From Candidatus Bathyarchaeota archaeon (lineage in GTDB: Archaea > Thermoproteota > Bathyarchaeia > 40CM-2-53-6 > RBG-13-38-9): 11,454 nucleotides of DNA. Below the pieces are notes generated by a model. That model searched no databases, was not told the DNA's origin, and saw nothing but the letters and a program-made list of their open reading frames with translations. The DNA lies in the NCBI GenBank assembly GCA_026015225.1, contig JAOZGV010000181.1:1-11454 (forward strand), given 5' to 3'. Within the stretch, counting starts at the first letter, position 1. Every line of letters starts with the position of its first letter. A program made the translations under genes and the position numbers. Shown here in pieces: positions 6,545-11,454 of the stretch.

Positions 6545-7018
6545 TCACTTATCGCTTTTATAGTCTATCAAACAGATCTGTGCATGACCCTTTGGTTTTA
6601 CTTTACGGTATATTTTTTTAATCATCCCTTTTTCATCAATGATAAAGGTAGTACGCTCAGTACCCATAAATTTCTTGCCATACATACTTTTTTCTTTCCA
6701 TACACCATATAAATTCAGGACTTTGCTTTCAGGATCGCTTAACAAAATAAATGGTATACCATGTTTATTCTTGAATTTTTGATGCGACTGTACACTATCA
6801 TTACTTACACCAATAATTACGAAATTTTCTTCTCCAAAATCCTTTTCTAAGTTGCCAAATTCAATTGCCTCACGAGTACATCCAGGAGTTCCGTCCCTTG
6901 GATAGAAATATAGAACTATGTTTTTTCCTCTAAAGTCACTCAGAGTCACATTATTTCCATCATCAGATTTTAGAGTAAAATCGGTCGCTTCGCTTCCTTC
7001 TTCAATCACATTATTCAA
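6545..7018 (-). CDS. Peroxiredoxin, BCP/PrxQ type, lacking the usual resolving cysteine
   Basis: Predicted thiol peroxidase reducing hydrogen peroxide and organic hydroperoxides in the cytoplasm. The 157-residue protein has the thioredoxin-fold peroxiredoxin layout: DFTLKSDDG (13-21), LSDFRGKNIVLYFYPRDGTPGCT (26-48) with the P-x3-T-x2-C active site (Pro40, Thr44, Cys47), SDPESKVLNLYGVW (94-107), and the conserved Arg121 in GTERTTFIID. PrxQ proteins usually carry a resolving Cys five residues after the peroxidatic one; here that position is Ile52. The only other Cys is Cys149 near the C-terminus, in GHAQICL. It may thus work as a 1-Cys enzyme or resolve differently. The start is TTG 7018 or GTG 7009; an in-frame TGA lies upstream and no ATG is available before Met112. 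It is convergent with the M20 gene and divergent from the methyltransferase gene. Confidence 0.92.
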   Translation of the reverse strand: MNNVIEEGSEATDFTLKSDDGNNVTLSDFRGKNIVLYFYPRDGTPGCTREAIEFGNLEKDFGEENFVIIGVSNDSVQSHQKFKNKHGIPFILLSDPESKVLNLYGVWKEKSMYGKKFMGTERTTFIIDEKGMIKKIYRKVKPKGHAQICLIDYKSDK

Positions 7019-7060
7019 CTCTTTAGAGTTATTTCATATTAAATTAGATAAAAAAGTGTT

Positions 7061-7067
7061 TTATATA
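7061..7067 (-). promoter_or_regulatory. TATA box for the peroxiredoxin gene
   Basis: On the minus strand, GCTATATAAAACAC contains TATATAA about 45 nt upstream of TTG 7018, predicting transcription start near 7038 and a short leader. The rest of the 7019-7203 divergent gap is AT-rich and shows no other element I can support except the Shine-Dalgarno site at 7195. Confidence 0.4.
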
Positions 7068-7194
7068 GCAAATTTTTTTTATTAGTCAAGGCACTTAAAT
7101 AAAAAAATTGTCATTTTAAATTAAGAGTAGAATACTTTATTAGATGTTAGTATGGAATAATAAATTCAAAAATCACATAAACCATATTGAATAA

Positions 7195-7199
7195 GTGAT
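7195..7199 (+). promoter_or_regulatory. GTGAT Shine-Dalgarno site; argues against a GTG 7195 start
   Basis: GTGAT here could be read as an in-frame GTG start. The same pentamer precedes three other starts in this window by five bases, so it is more likely the ribosome-binding site for ATG 7204 (spacing 4) or ATG 7207 (spacing 7). Confidence 0.5.
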
Positions 7200-7203
7200 T
7201 GAT

Positions 7204-8457
7204 ATGATGATGCCTGGTTTTAGAAGAGGAGACAAAGCAACTATTCATCCTGGAGAGAAATATACCCCTAGGGAAAGGGTATGGAGAATACTTGACCATC
7301 AAGAAGCAGATAGAGTCCCTGCTGAACTTGGTGGCTGTATGTCTTTTATAACAAAACAAGCTTATTTCAGACTCAAACATTATCTTAATCTTCCAGTTTT
7401 CCCATTCGAAATCGATTATTGGCCATCAGGGGCATCTTACAACCCATGGTTTCTACCCCCAATAGACGAAACTATTTATAGATATTATAGAATTGATTTC
7501 AGACCCGTCTCATGCAGGTTTACAAAACCTTTTGTCACAAAAAAATTTTATCCTGATAATTCTTTTATAGACGAATTTGGAGCACATAGAAAAGCAGGAA
7601 CGACCTACATGGAATTTACTTCACCTGCACCCTTAGAAAATGCTGAAGATATAGATGAGATCTTGTATGATCCATACTGGCCTGATATAGAGAAAGATTT
7701 TACGGCAAAAGGAACAGAGAAAAAAGCAAAACGAATGGATGATGCTGGTTTCGCAGTATGTGTTGTAAATATTGGCGGCAGTGGCATTTTTGAAAATTCA
7801 TGGATGAGAAGGGGATTCAATAAGTTAATTGAAGATATGTATATGAGACCAAAGATTGCAGAAGCTATTTTGGATAAGGTAACTGATCAGATTATGAATT
7901 TATACGGAATGATGCTCGATGAGGTTGGCGACTACATAACTATGGTATGTACTGGCGATGATCTGGGAGCACAAACAACAGCCCTCGTAAATCCAGACAT
8001 TTATAGAAAATTCATAAAACCTAGACATAAAAAATTCTTCGATTTGATACATAGAAAGACTAAAGCTAAATTGTATTATCATAGCTGTGGCAACATAGAA
8101 ACATTCATTCCAGATTTAATTGAAATTGGCATAGATGTATTGAATCCAGTACAACCAGAATGCCCGGACATGGATCTAGCAATCTTAAAGGAGAAATATG
8201 GGGATAAACTAACATTCTGCGGAGGGATAGGATCACAGAGTGTGCTTCCTCGGGGGTCCATCGAAGAAGTTGAGAACGAAGTTAAGAATGCAATAAATGC
8301 CGGAGCAGTTGGTGGCGGTTATATAGTAGCGCCAGGTCACATGATACAACCTGATGTCCCGCCTTGGAATATCGATGCTCTATATTCTGCTGTAATAAAA
8401 TTCGGAACATATCCTATTGCAGCACAAAAGAAGGTAGCCATAGCAGCCACTCAATAA
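7204..8457 (+). CDS. UroD/MtaA-family methyltransferase, probably corrinoid-dependent
   Basis: Predicted TIM-barrel methyltransferase of the uroporphyrinogen decarboxylase superfamily, in the branch related to MtaA/MtbA/CmuA that moves methyl groups between a corrinoid protein and a thiol such as coenzyme M. Landmarks, counted from ATG 7204, are TPRERVWRILDHQEADRVP (21-39), a DDLG segment (252-255), and the zinc-ligand pattern His293-x-Cys295 in YYHSCGN with Cys339 in FCGGIGSQ. GGGYIVAPGHMIQPDVPPWN follows (about 370-389). A true heme-pathway UroD would not have the His-x-Cys...Cys zinc site. The protein is 417 residues from this start. No corrinoid protein, substrate methyltransferase or reactivase is in the window, so the methyl donor is unknown; methoxylated compounds or methylamines are possibilities, not conclusions. 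It is convergent with the nuclease-like gene, with 26 nt between. Confidence 0.88.
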   Translation: MMMPGFRRGDKATIHPGEKYTPRERVWRILDHQEADRVPAELGGCMSFITKQAYFRLKHYLNLPVFPFEIDYWPSGASYNPWFLPPIDETIYRYYRIDFRPVSCRFTKPFVTKKFYPDNSFIDEFGAHRKAGTTYMEFTSPAPLENAEDIDEILYDPYWPDIEKDFTAKGTEKKAKRMDDAGFAVCVVNIGGSGIFENSWMRRGFNKLIEDMYMRPKIAEAILDKVTDQIMNLYGMMLDEVGDYITMVCTGDDLGAQTTALVNPDIYRKFIKPRHKKFFDLIHRKTKAKLYYHSCGNIETFIPDLIEIGIDVLNPVQPECPDMDLAILKEKYGDKLTFCGGIGSQSVLPRGSIEEVENEVKNAINAGAVGGGYIVAPGHMIQPDVPPWNIDALYSAVIKFGTYPIAAQKKVAIAATQ

Positions 8458-8472
8458 GGGCATATATTTACA

Positions 8473-8498
8473 AAAAATGGGATTTATTTTTCTATTTT
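8473..8498. terminator. Overlapping convergent T-tract terminators
   Basis: On the plus strand TTTATTTTTCTATTTT follows the methyltransferase gene and runs into the 3' end of the opposing gene. On the minus strand the A6 run at 8474-8479 becomes a T6 tract just after the nuclease-like gene. With only 26 nt between the convergent stops, these tracts are the only visible termination signals. Confidence 0.4.
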
Positions 8499-9176
8499 AT
8501 CCATTAAATTGGGCAAGATTGTCCTATAATATTTAAATCCTAGATCGTCAGGATATGCTAATCCATATAAAAAATCCCTAAGTTTTAAAACCGAAACGAT
8601 CGGAACCTTATTGACAACATTAGTCCTCGGTTCACCTAAAGTTAGAATAATCGGGATGACAAAATTTCTTCTAGATAATTTTATAGAGAATTTCTTAGCA
8701 AATAATTCGATATTATTTGCAAGAGCTTCAGTTCGTTTCGAGTGATCTTTTGAAGCCTCATTAAGTTTGAAGAACCAATTCGTAAACATCCAGTGTTTGC
8801 AATCAACCGAAAGAATTATTTTGTATTTAAATGCGATGATATCTACTTGGAACTTTCTATTTTTAGAATTAAATATAAAACCCTTAACCGCTCCATAGCC
8901 GCTCAGTTTAAAAGCTTCTAAACTTAGATGTTCGAATTCTCTCCAATCCAATAATTTACAAATCTTTGTTGGATCAATACCTTGGTTGAGAGCCTTAATA
9001 GCTTCGTCTATCCTTACTTTAATTGATGCATTCTTAGGCAAGATTGAGTTTTTATTCTCAATCGGATCGATTTTCATGTTAGAAATTTGATCGATATCGT
9101 TTTGGAATAGTAAACTTTTTTTCAATTTTTTTCCATCTCTTAAATAATTCTCGATCTGTTTTTTATTGATTGGCAA
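8484..9176 (-). CDS. Putative PD-(D/E)XK nuclease-fold (restriction-endonuclease-like) protein
   Basis: The product of 230 residues has a segment typical of the restriction-endonuclease fold: an acidic helix DWREFEHLSLEAFKLSGYG (77-95) with Glu80/Glu82, then a beta-hairpin with Asp112 in FQVDIIAF and Asp125-x-Lys127 in SVDCKHW. This resembles the E...D...(D/E)xK active site of Mrr-like and related archaeal nucleases, and the spacing of about 12 residues between the two Asp positions is usual. The first 70 residues are basic and Asn/Lys-rich and show no recognisable domain. No methyltransferase or other restriction-modification partner is adjacent, so a DNA repair or housekeeping role is as likely as defence. 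TTG 9176 is forced: an in-frame TAA lies two codons upstream and the next ATG is at codon 34. GTGAT sits five bases before the TTG. Fold assignment is moderate; function is unknown. Confidence 0.65.
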   Translation of the reverse strand: MPINKKQIENYLRDGKKLKKSLLFQNDIDQISNMKIDPIENKNSILPKNASIKVRIDEAIKALNQGIDPTKICKLLDWREFEHLSLEAFKLSGYGAVKGFIFNSKNRKFQVDIIAFKYKIILSVDCKHWMFTNWFFKLNEASKDHSKRTEALANNIELFAKKFSIKLSRRNFVIPIILTLGEPRTNVVNKVPIVSVLKLRDFLYGLAYPDDLGFKYYRTILPNLMDKIEK

Positions 9177-9181
9177 GTATT

Positions 9182-9186
9182 ATCAC
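9182..9186 (-). promoter_or_regulatory. GTGAT Shine-Dalgarno site for the TTG 9176 start
   Basis: GTGAT followed by AATAC and then TTG on the minus strand gives the same five-base spacing seen at 2079 and 10842. It supports the TTG start of the nuclease-like gene. Confidence 0.5.
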
Positions 9187-9205
9187 TCGAAAGATTTTCT
9201 ATCAA

Positions 9206-9213
9206 GTATAAAG
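9206..9213 (-). promoter_or_regulatory. Candidate TATA box for the nuclease-like gene
   Basis: CTTTATAC on the minus strand, preceded by the purine-rich GAATAGG, is a good archaeal TATA/BRE-like match centred 34 nt upstream of TTG 9176. It predicts a leader of only about 8-10 nt, which could just include the GTGAT site or miss it. Confidence 0.38.
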
Positions 9214-9232
9214 CCTATTCCACACAAATCAT

Positions 9233-9293
9233 TCAACTTCAGTTGATTTTTATTCGAATAGAAAGATGCTAATTATCGTATATCACGATAGTT
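9233..9293. repeat. Cluster of three short inverted repeats
   Basis: The 9177-9352 gap holds three self-complementary elements in a row: TCAAC-TTCA-GTTGA (9233-9246) followed by T5; the perfect palindrome TATTCGAATA (9251-9260); and AATTATCGT-ATATC-ACGATAGTT (9271-9293), a 9-bp arm with one T/G mismatch. They could be operator sites, terminator hairpins for the upstream minus-strand gene, or parts of a small structured RNA. No tRNA-like fold is apparent. Confidence 0.4.
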
Positions 9294-9329
9294 ATGGAAT
9301 CATTTCACACCTATTATACTTATTATAAT

Positions 9330-9338
9330 CGCGCGCGC
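9330..9338. repeat. (CG)n alternating tract, copy 1
   Basis: CGCGCGCGC followed by TAATAAAAT stands out in AT-rich intergenic DNA. It lies 14 nt beyond the stop codon of the minus-strand acyl-CoA synthetase gene. A near-identical element with the same flank orientation is at 11164-11173. Function is unknown. Confidence 0.6.
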
Positions 9339-9352
9339 TAATAAAATGCAAT

Positions 9353-10789
9353 TTATGAAGTTTTTATATTTCCTCTAATTTTAGCATAATAAAACAGAGC
9401 ATAGGCAGATTTTGCGACTCTCGAAGATGAGGGGTAAGCGGGGACATTGCCCCTTTTAAGAACTTCAATGCCTTCTTTTATGCTTCTTTCGCCCATCCAA
9501 AAAGCCAATACAGGCTTATCATACTTTTTAGAAACCTCAACAATAGCTCTTGCAGGATTGGCGGCCGTAACAAGACCTTGAGATACAAATATGCATATTG
9601 CGCAATGAATGAGGGGGTCATTCAGTATTACATCAAGTACATTTTTGTAACATTCATAGTCTGCGCCACCGGTCATATCAACTGGATTTGTAAACGAAGC
9701 AATCGGGGAGAGAAATTTTTTAATATTTTGTTGTGTTTCTGAGGAAAAAATTGGCACTTTAAGATCTAATATACTACACCAATCCGATACCATTACTGCT
9801 AGTCCGCCAGCATTACTTATAATTCCAACTTTCTTTCCATTCGGAAGAGGTTGATTTGCAAGTGCTAGAGATGCATCAAAAATATCTTCAACGTCATATA
9901 CTCTGAACATATTCGCCTGTTTAAGCCCAACATCAACAATTTCGTTTGAACCAGCTATGGATCCGGTATGCGAAAGTGAAGCTCTAGCTCCAGCCTCTGA
10001 AGAGCCTGATTTTAAAACAACAATTGGTTTATTCTTAGTCACGAGATTTCCAATCTCGATTAATTTTCTCCCCTTTTTTATGCCCTCCATATATATACCG
10101 ATGACTTTTGTTTGAGGATCCATCGATAAGTAAGCAAGAATATCAGCTACATCGACATCACATTCATTTCCTAAATTTATGAATTTTGAAAACCCAATCT
10201 CTCTATTATAAGCCCAATCCAAAGTGCCACAACACATAGCTCCACTTTGTGAGATGAATGCTATTGAACCTTTTAAAGCACTAGTAAAAGTAAAAGTAAG
10301 ATCCAGATTTGCTTCTGTATTAATAATTCCAAAACAATTTGGACCAATAAGTCTAATTTTATTTTTACTTGCTACGTTAACTGCTTCTTCCTGCAATATT
10401 TTATTTCCTGTTTCTGCGAACCCAGAGGAAATAATAATTGCTCCAGATGCTTTTTTCCTGCCTACTTGTTCCAATATTTCTGGTACAATTTTTGCTGGGA
10501 CGACAATTTCAGCTAGATCAAATTCTTCAGGAATGTCATCAACTGTTGGGTAAGTTTTCTCTCCAAAAATTTTTGATACCTTAGGATTAACGAGATATAT
10601 TTTACCTTCATATCCACTATTCATTGCGTTTCTAGTTAGAGCACCTCCAACCTTATCGATCTTATCTGATGCGCCAATGATCGCTACAGATTTTGGTTCG
10701 ATTAGCTTCTTCATTTGTTGATAAGTTGTCTTTATAAACTCATCATCATATTGATTCGGGTCATCGTCATGCAAGATGTTTTCCCTCAA
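9353..10789 (-). CDS. Acetate/acyl-CoA ligase (ADP-forming), alpha subunit
   Basis: Predicted CoA-binding and ligase subunit of the archaeal NDP-forming acyl-CoA synthetase, which interconverts acyl-CoA + ADP + phosphate with acid + CoA + ATP. The 478 residues show a CoA-binding Rossmann domain (SVAIIGAS 34-41, VNPK 67-70, ATG-like SSGFAETG 121-128), the succinyl-CoA-synthetase-like domain (GPNCFG 149-154, SQSGAM 180-185), and the phospho-histidine loop SHTGSIAG (273-280) with His274. The third domain includes ISNAGGLAVM (324-333) and FTNPVDMTGGAD (366-377). The length matches a separate alpha subunit; the ATP-grasp beta subunit is not fused and not in the window. The start TTG 10789 is preceded by no Shine-Dalgarno site; TTG 10774 or ATG 10711 are alternatives, the latter immediately before the conserved domain. 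It is divergent from a RAM-domain gene, a possible regulator. The acyl substrate is unspecified. Confidence 0.93.
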   Translation of the reverse strand: MRENILHDDDPNQYDDEFIKTTYQQMKKLIEPKSVAIIGASDKIDKVGGALTRNAMNSGYEGKIYLVNPKVSKIFGEKTYPTVDDIPEEFDLAEIVVPAKIVPEILEQVGRKKASGAIIISSGFAETGNKILQEEAVNVASKNKIRLIGPNCFGIINTEANLDLTFTFTSALKGSIAFISQSGAMCCGTLDWAYNREIGFSKFINLGNECDVDVADILAYLSMDPQTKVIGIYMEGIKKGRKLIEIGNLVTKNKPIVVLKSGSSEAGARASLSHTGSIAGSNEIVDVGLKQANMFRVYDVEDIFDASLALANQPLPNGKKVGIISNAGGLAVMVSDWCSILDLKVPIFSSETQQNIKKFLSPIASFTNPVDMTGGADYECYKNVLDVILNDPLIHCAICIFVSQGLVTAANPARAIVEVSKKYDKPVLAFWMGERSIKEGIEVLKRGNVPAYPSSSRVAKSAYALFYYAKIRGNIKTS

Positions 10790-10801
10790 TTTAAAAAGGA
10801 A

Positions 10802-10809
10802 TATATATA
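10802..10809 (+). promoter_or_regulatory. TATA box for the RAM-domain gene
   Basis: TATATATA predicts transcription start near 10831 and a leader of about 20 nt containing the GGTGAT site, an ideal fit for the plus-strand gene. The element is self-complementary, but read leftward it would start transcription inside the acyl-CoA synthetase coding region unless TTG 10774 is the true start. Confidence 0.5.
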
Positions 10810-10818
10810 CATTCTTTC

Positions 10819-10824
10819 TTTAAA
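10819..10824 (-). promoter_or_regulatory. Candidate TATA element for the acyl-CoA synthetase gene
   Basis: TTTAAA, centred about 32 nt upstream of TTG 10789, would give a leader of only about 6 nt, consistent with the lack of a Shine-Dalgarno site. It lies between the TATA box and the start of the divergent gene, so the two promoters interleave within 62 bp. Confidence 0.3.
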
Positions 10825-10840
10825 TTCTTGATAGTTTATA

Positions 10841-10846
10841 GGTGAT
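10841..10846 (+). promoter_or_regulatory. GGTGAT Shine-Dalgarno site for the TTG 10852 start
   Basis: GGTGAT, a full match to the AUCACC of the 16S 3' tail, is followed by AATGA and TTG 10852. The in-frame codon just before the TTG is TGA (10849-10851), so this TTG is the first possible start. Confidence 0.7.
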
Positions 10847-10851
10847 AATGA

Positions 10852-11109
10852 TTGATTTTTATAGTTTTTGCGGATATTGAAGCAGCCCGAGAAAAAGAAG
10901 CTTATCTTTCGGTTGCAGAAATTTCAAAAATGCCCGGTGTAAAAGGTGTTTATTTAACATTTGGTGGACATGACTTTGTGGTTATTCATGAAGCGCCTGA
11001 TCTTGCAAGTTCAGTTCAAACAGCTGTAAAAATTAGAAATATTCCAGGTGTTACTGACACAGAAACAATAATTTGCATGGATATACATGAAGTCTTCGAT
11101 AAAAAATAA
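10852..11109 (+). CDS. Stand-alone Lrp/AsnC effector-binding (RAM) domain protein
   Basis: The 85-residue protein consists only of the alpha-beta RAM domain found at the C-terminus of Lrp/AsnC regulators, with no helix-turn-helix. Typical features are the first strand FIVFADIEA, a helix with VAEISKMPGVKGVYLTFGGHD (residues 21-41) and DFVVIHEAPDLASSV (41-55), then IPGVTDTETII (64-74). Such stand-alone domains form oligomers that bind amino acids or other small ligands and may modulate full-length Lrp proteins. The gene is divergent from the acyl-CoA synthetase alpha subunit, with 62 bp between starts, so cross-regulation is conceivable but not shown. TTG 10852 is strongly supported by GGTGAT at the right spacing and an in-frame stop just upstream. 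The Met at codon 27 would remove a third of the domain and is unlikely. Confidence 0.88.
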   Translation: MIFIVFADIEAAREKEAYLSVAEISKMPGVKGVYLTFGGHDFVVIHEAPDLASSVQTAVKIRNIPGVTDTETIICMDIHEVFDKK

Positions 11110-11125
11110 ATCTGTAATCCCAAAT

Positions 11126-11162
11126 ATTAATTTTTAGCATCATTTTTAATTGAAAAATTAAT
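11126..11162. terminator. Inverted-repeat terminator between convergent genes
   Basis: ATTAATTTTT (11126-11135) and AAAAATTAAT (11153-11162) form a perfect 10-bp inverted repeat around a 17-nt spacer that contains another T5 run. It begins 16 nt after the RAM gene stop and faces the convergent minus-strand gene, so it probably terminates transcription from both sides. Confidence 0.5.
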
Positions 11163-11163
11163 T

Positions 11164-11173
11164 GCGCGCGCGC
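11164..11173. repeat. (GC)n alternating tract, copy 2
   Basis: GCGCGCGCGC followed by TAAAATT repeats the 12-mer CGCGCGCGCTAA found at 9330-9341, in the same orientation. It abuts the inverted repeat and lies 26 nt beyond the stop codon of the partial minus-strand gene. Confidence 0.6.
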
Positions 11174-11199
11174 TAAAATTTTGGAATATATATTCAAAA

Positions 11200-11454
11200 T
11201 TACTCTGATAGACTATCCAGTATCCCCTCAATTCTTTTTTGTTCAGAAATGGGTTCTTCTGTTTTTGGATCAACTGCATGACAAGCACCATCTATTATCT
11301 TTGTTTTCATCGCACCCTTTGCAATATTGCTCCCTTTTAAGTGAGGGGCATCAAGAATTCCTAATCGTATTGCTCTTCCTAAGGTAACCGGATCCGATAA
11401 GGGATCTTCAGCATTTTTTGGAGCGATCTTTTTTATTGCATCGAGAAGAATTTT
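11200..11454 (-). CDS. C-terminal fragment, possibly glutamate-mutase-like (B12-dependent) protein
   Basis: An open frame enters at the window edge and encodes 84 residues to a TAA at 11200-11202. It contains DPLSDPVTLGRAIRLGILDA, then PHLKG and IIDGACHAVDPKT, ending EGILDSLSE. The pattern A-x3-G-x-L-D-x-P followed some 10-20 residues later by a basic strand and DGA reminds me of the C-terminus of the methylaspartate (glutamate) mutase large-subunit family, but this rests on motif recall over a short fragment. Length, codon pattern and sequence complexity make it clearly coding; the product name is tentative. If correct, it would add a second cobalamin-linked enzyme to the methyltransferase at 7204. 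The gene is incomplete only because the window ends. Confidence 0.6.
   Translation of the reverse strand, partial: KILLDAIKKIAPKNAEDPLSDPVTLGRAIRLGILDAPHLKGSNIAKGAMKTKIIDGACHAVDPKTEEPISEQKRIEGILDSLSE

Noticed and set aside
7147..7380. Minus-strand ORF overlapping the start of the methyltransferase gene
   Set aside because: Antisense to conserved coding sequence; composition not protein-like and no promoter or Shine-Dalgarno support.
8484..9176. Restriction-modification or defence island around the nuclease-like gene
   Set aside because: Neighbours are metabolic genes, no methyltransferase or specificity subunit is present, and no mobile-element hallmarks are seen.
9250..9262. TTCGAAT resembling a tRNA T-loop
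   Set aside because: Flanking bases do not form a five-pair T stem and no acceptor, D or anticodon arm can be built around it.
10224..10553. Plus-strand ORF of 109 codons
   Set aside because: Lies wholly antisense within the strongly conserved acyl-CoA synthetase gene; explained as a shadow frame.
11181..11387. Plus-strand ORF of 68 codons near the right edge
   Set aside because: Antisense to the clearly coding partial minus-strand gene; no start signal.
1..11454. CRISPR array, insertion sequence or tandem repeats
   Set aside because: No regularly spaced direct repeats, transposase motifs or terminal inverted repeats with target duplications were found.

Overview
The window looks like an AT-rich archaeal chromosome fragment, most plausibly from the TACK group (Nitrososphaeria/Bathyarchaeia-like). 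This is an inference from gene content and signals, since no rRNA or other decisive marker is present. Support comes from a LigD-type stand-alone 3'-phosphoesterase, a split ADP-forming acyl-CoA synthetase alpha subunit, a stand-alone Lrp/AsnC effector (RAM) domain, a four-CBS protein, archaeal TATA-like boxes about 26 nt ahead of inferred starts, T-rich terminators, and GTGAT Shine-Dalgarno elements. Six of the eleven complete genes are best read as starting with TTG.

Layout, left to right. 48-990 (+): trmO (tRNA t6A37 methylation) overlapping a DNA 3'-end-healing phosphoesterase by 20 nt. 1199-3513 (+): a four-CBS nucleotide-sensor-like protein, then a divergent aspartokinase-family kinase after a 44-nt gap. 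3673-5049 (+): a GT81-like glycosyltransferase resembling glucosyl-3-phosphoglycerate synthase (compatible solute synthesis), with its own leaderless-type promoter. 5186-6424 (+): an M20 zinc peptidase/deacylase. 6545-7018 (-): a PrxQ/BCP peroxiredoxin, convergent with the M20 gene and separated from it by a palindromic A/T terminator. 7204-8457 (+): a UroD/MtaA-family, probably corrinoid-linked, methyltransferase. 8484-9176 (-): a putative PD-(D/E)XK nuclease. 9353-10789 (-): the acyl-CoA synthetase (ADP-forming) alpha subunit, divergent from 10852-11109 (+), a RAM-domain protein, with apparently interleaved promoters. 11200-11454 (-): the C-terminal 84 residues of a protein that runs off the window.

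No pathway is complete here. The mix (tRNA modification, DNA end repair, osmolyte, redox, C1/acyl-CoA metabolism) is ordinary chromosomal housekeeping plus metabolism. I see no mobile element, CRISPR array, tRNA or rRNA, and no non-genic stretch over 300 bases. The least explained signals are two (CG)n tracts in intergenic DNA at 9330-9338 and 11164-11173, each just past the 3' end of a minus-strand gene; a cluster of self-complementary elements at 9233-9338; and a possible 40-residue antisense ORF at 3517-3639. I found no convincing undescribed multi-gene system.
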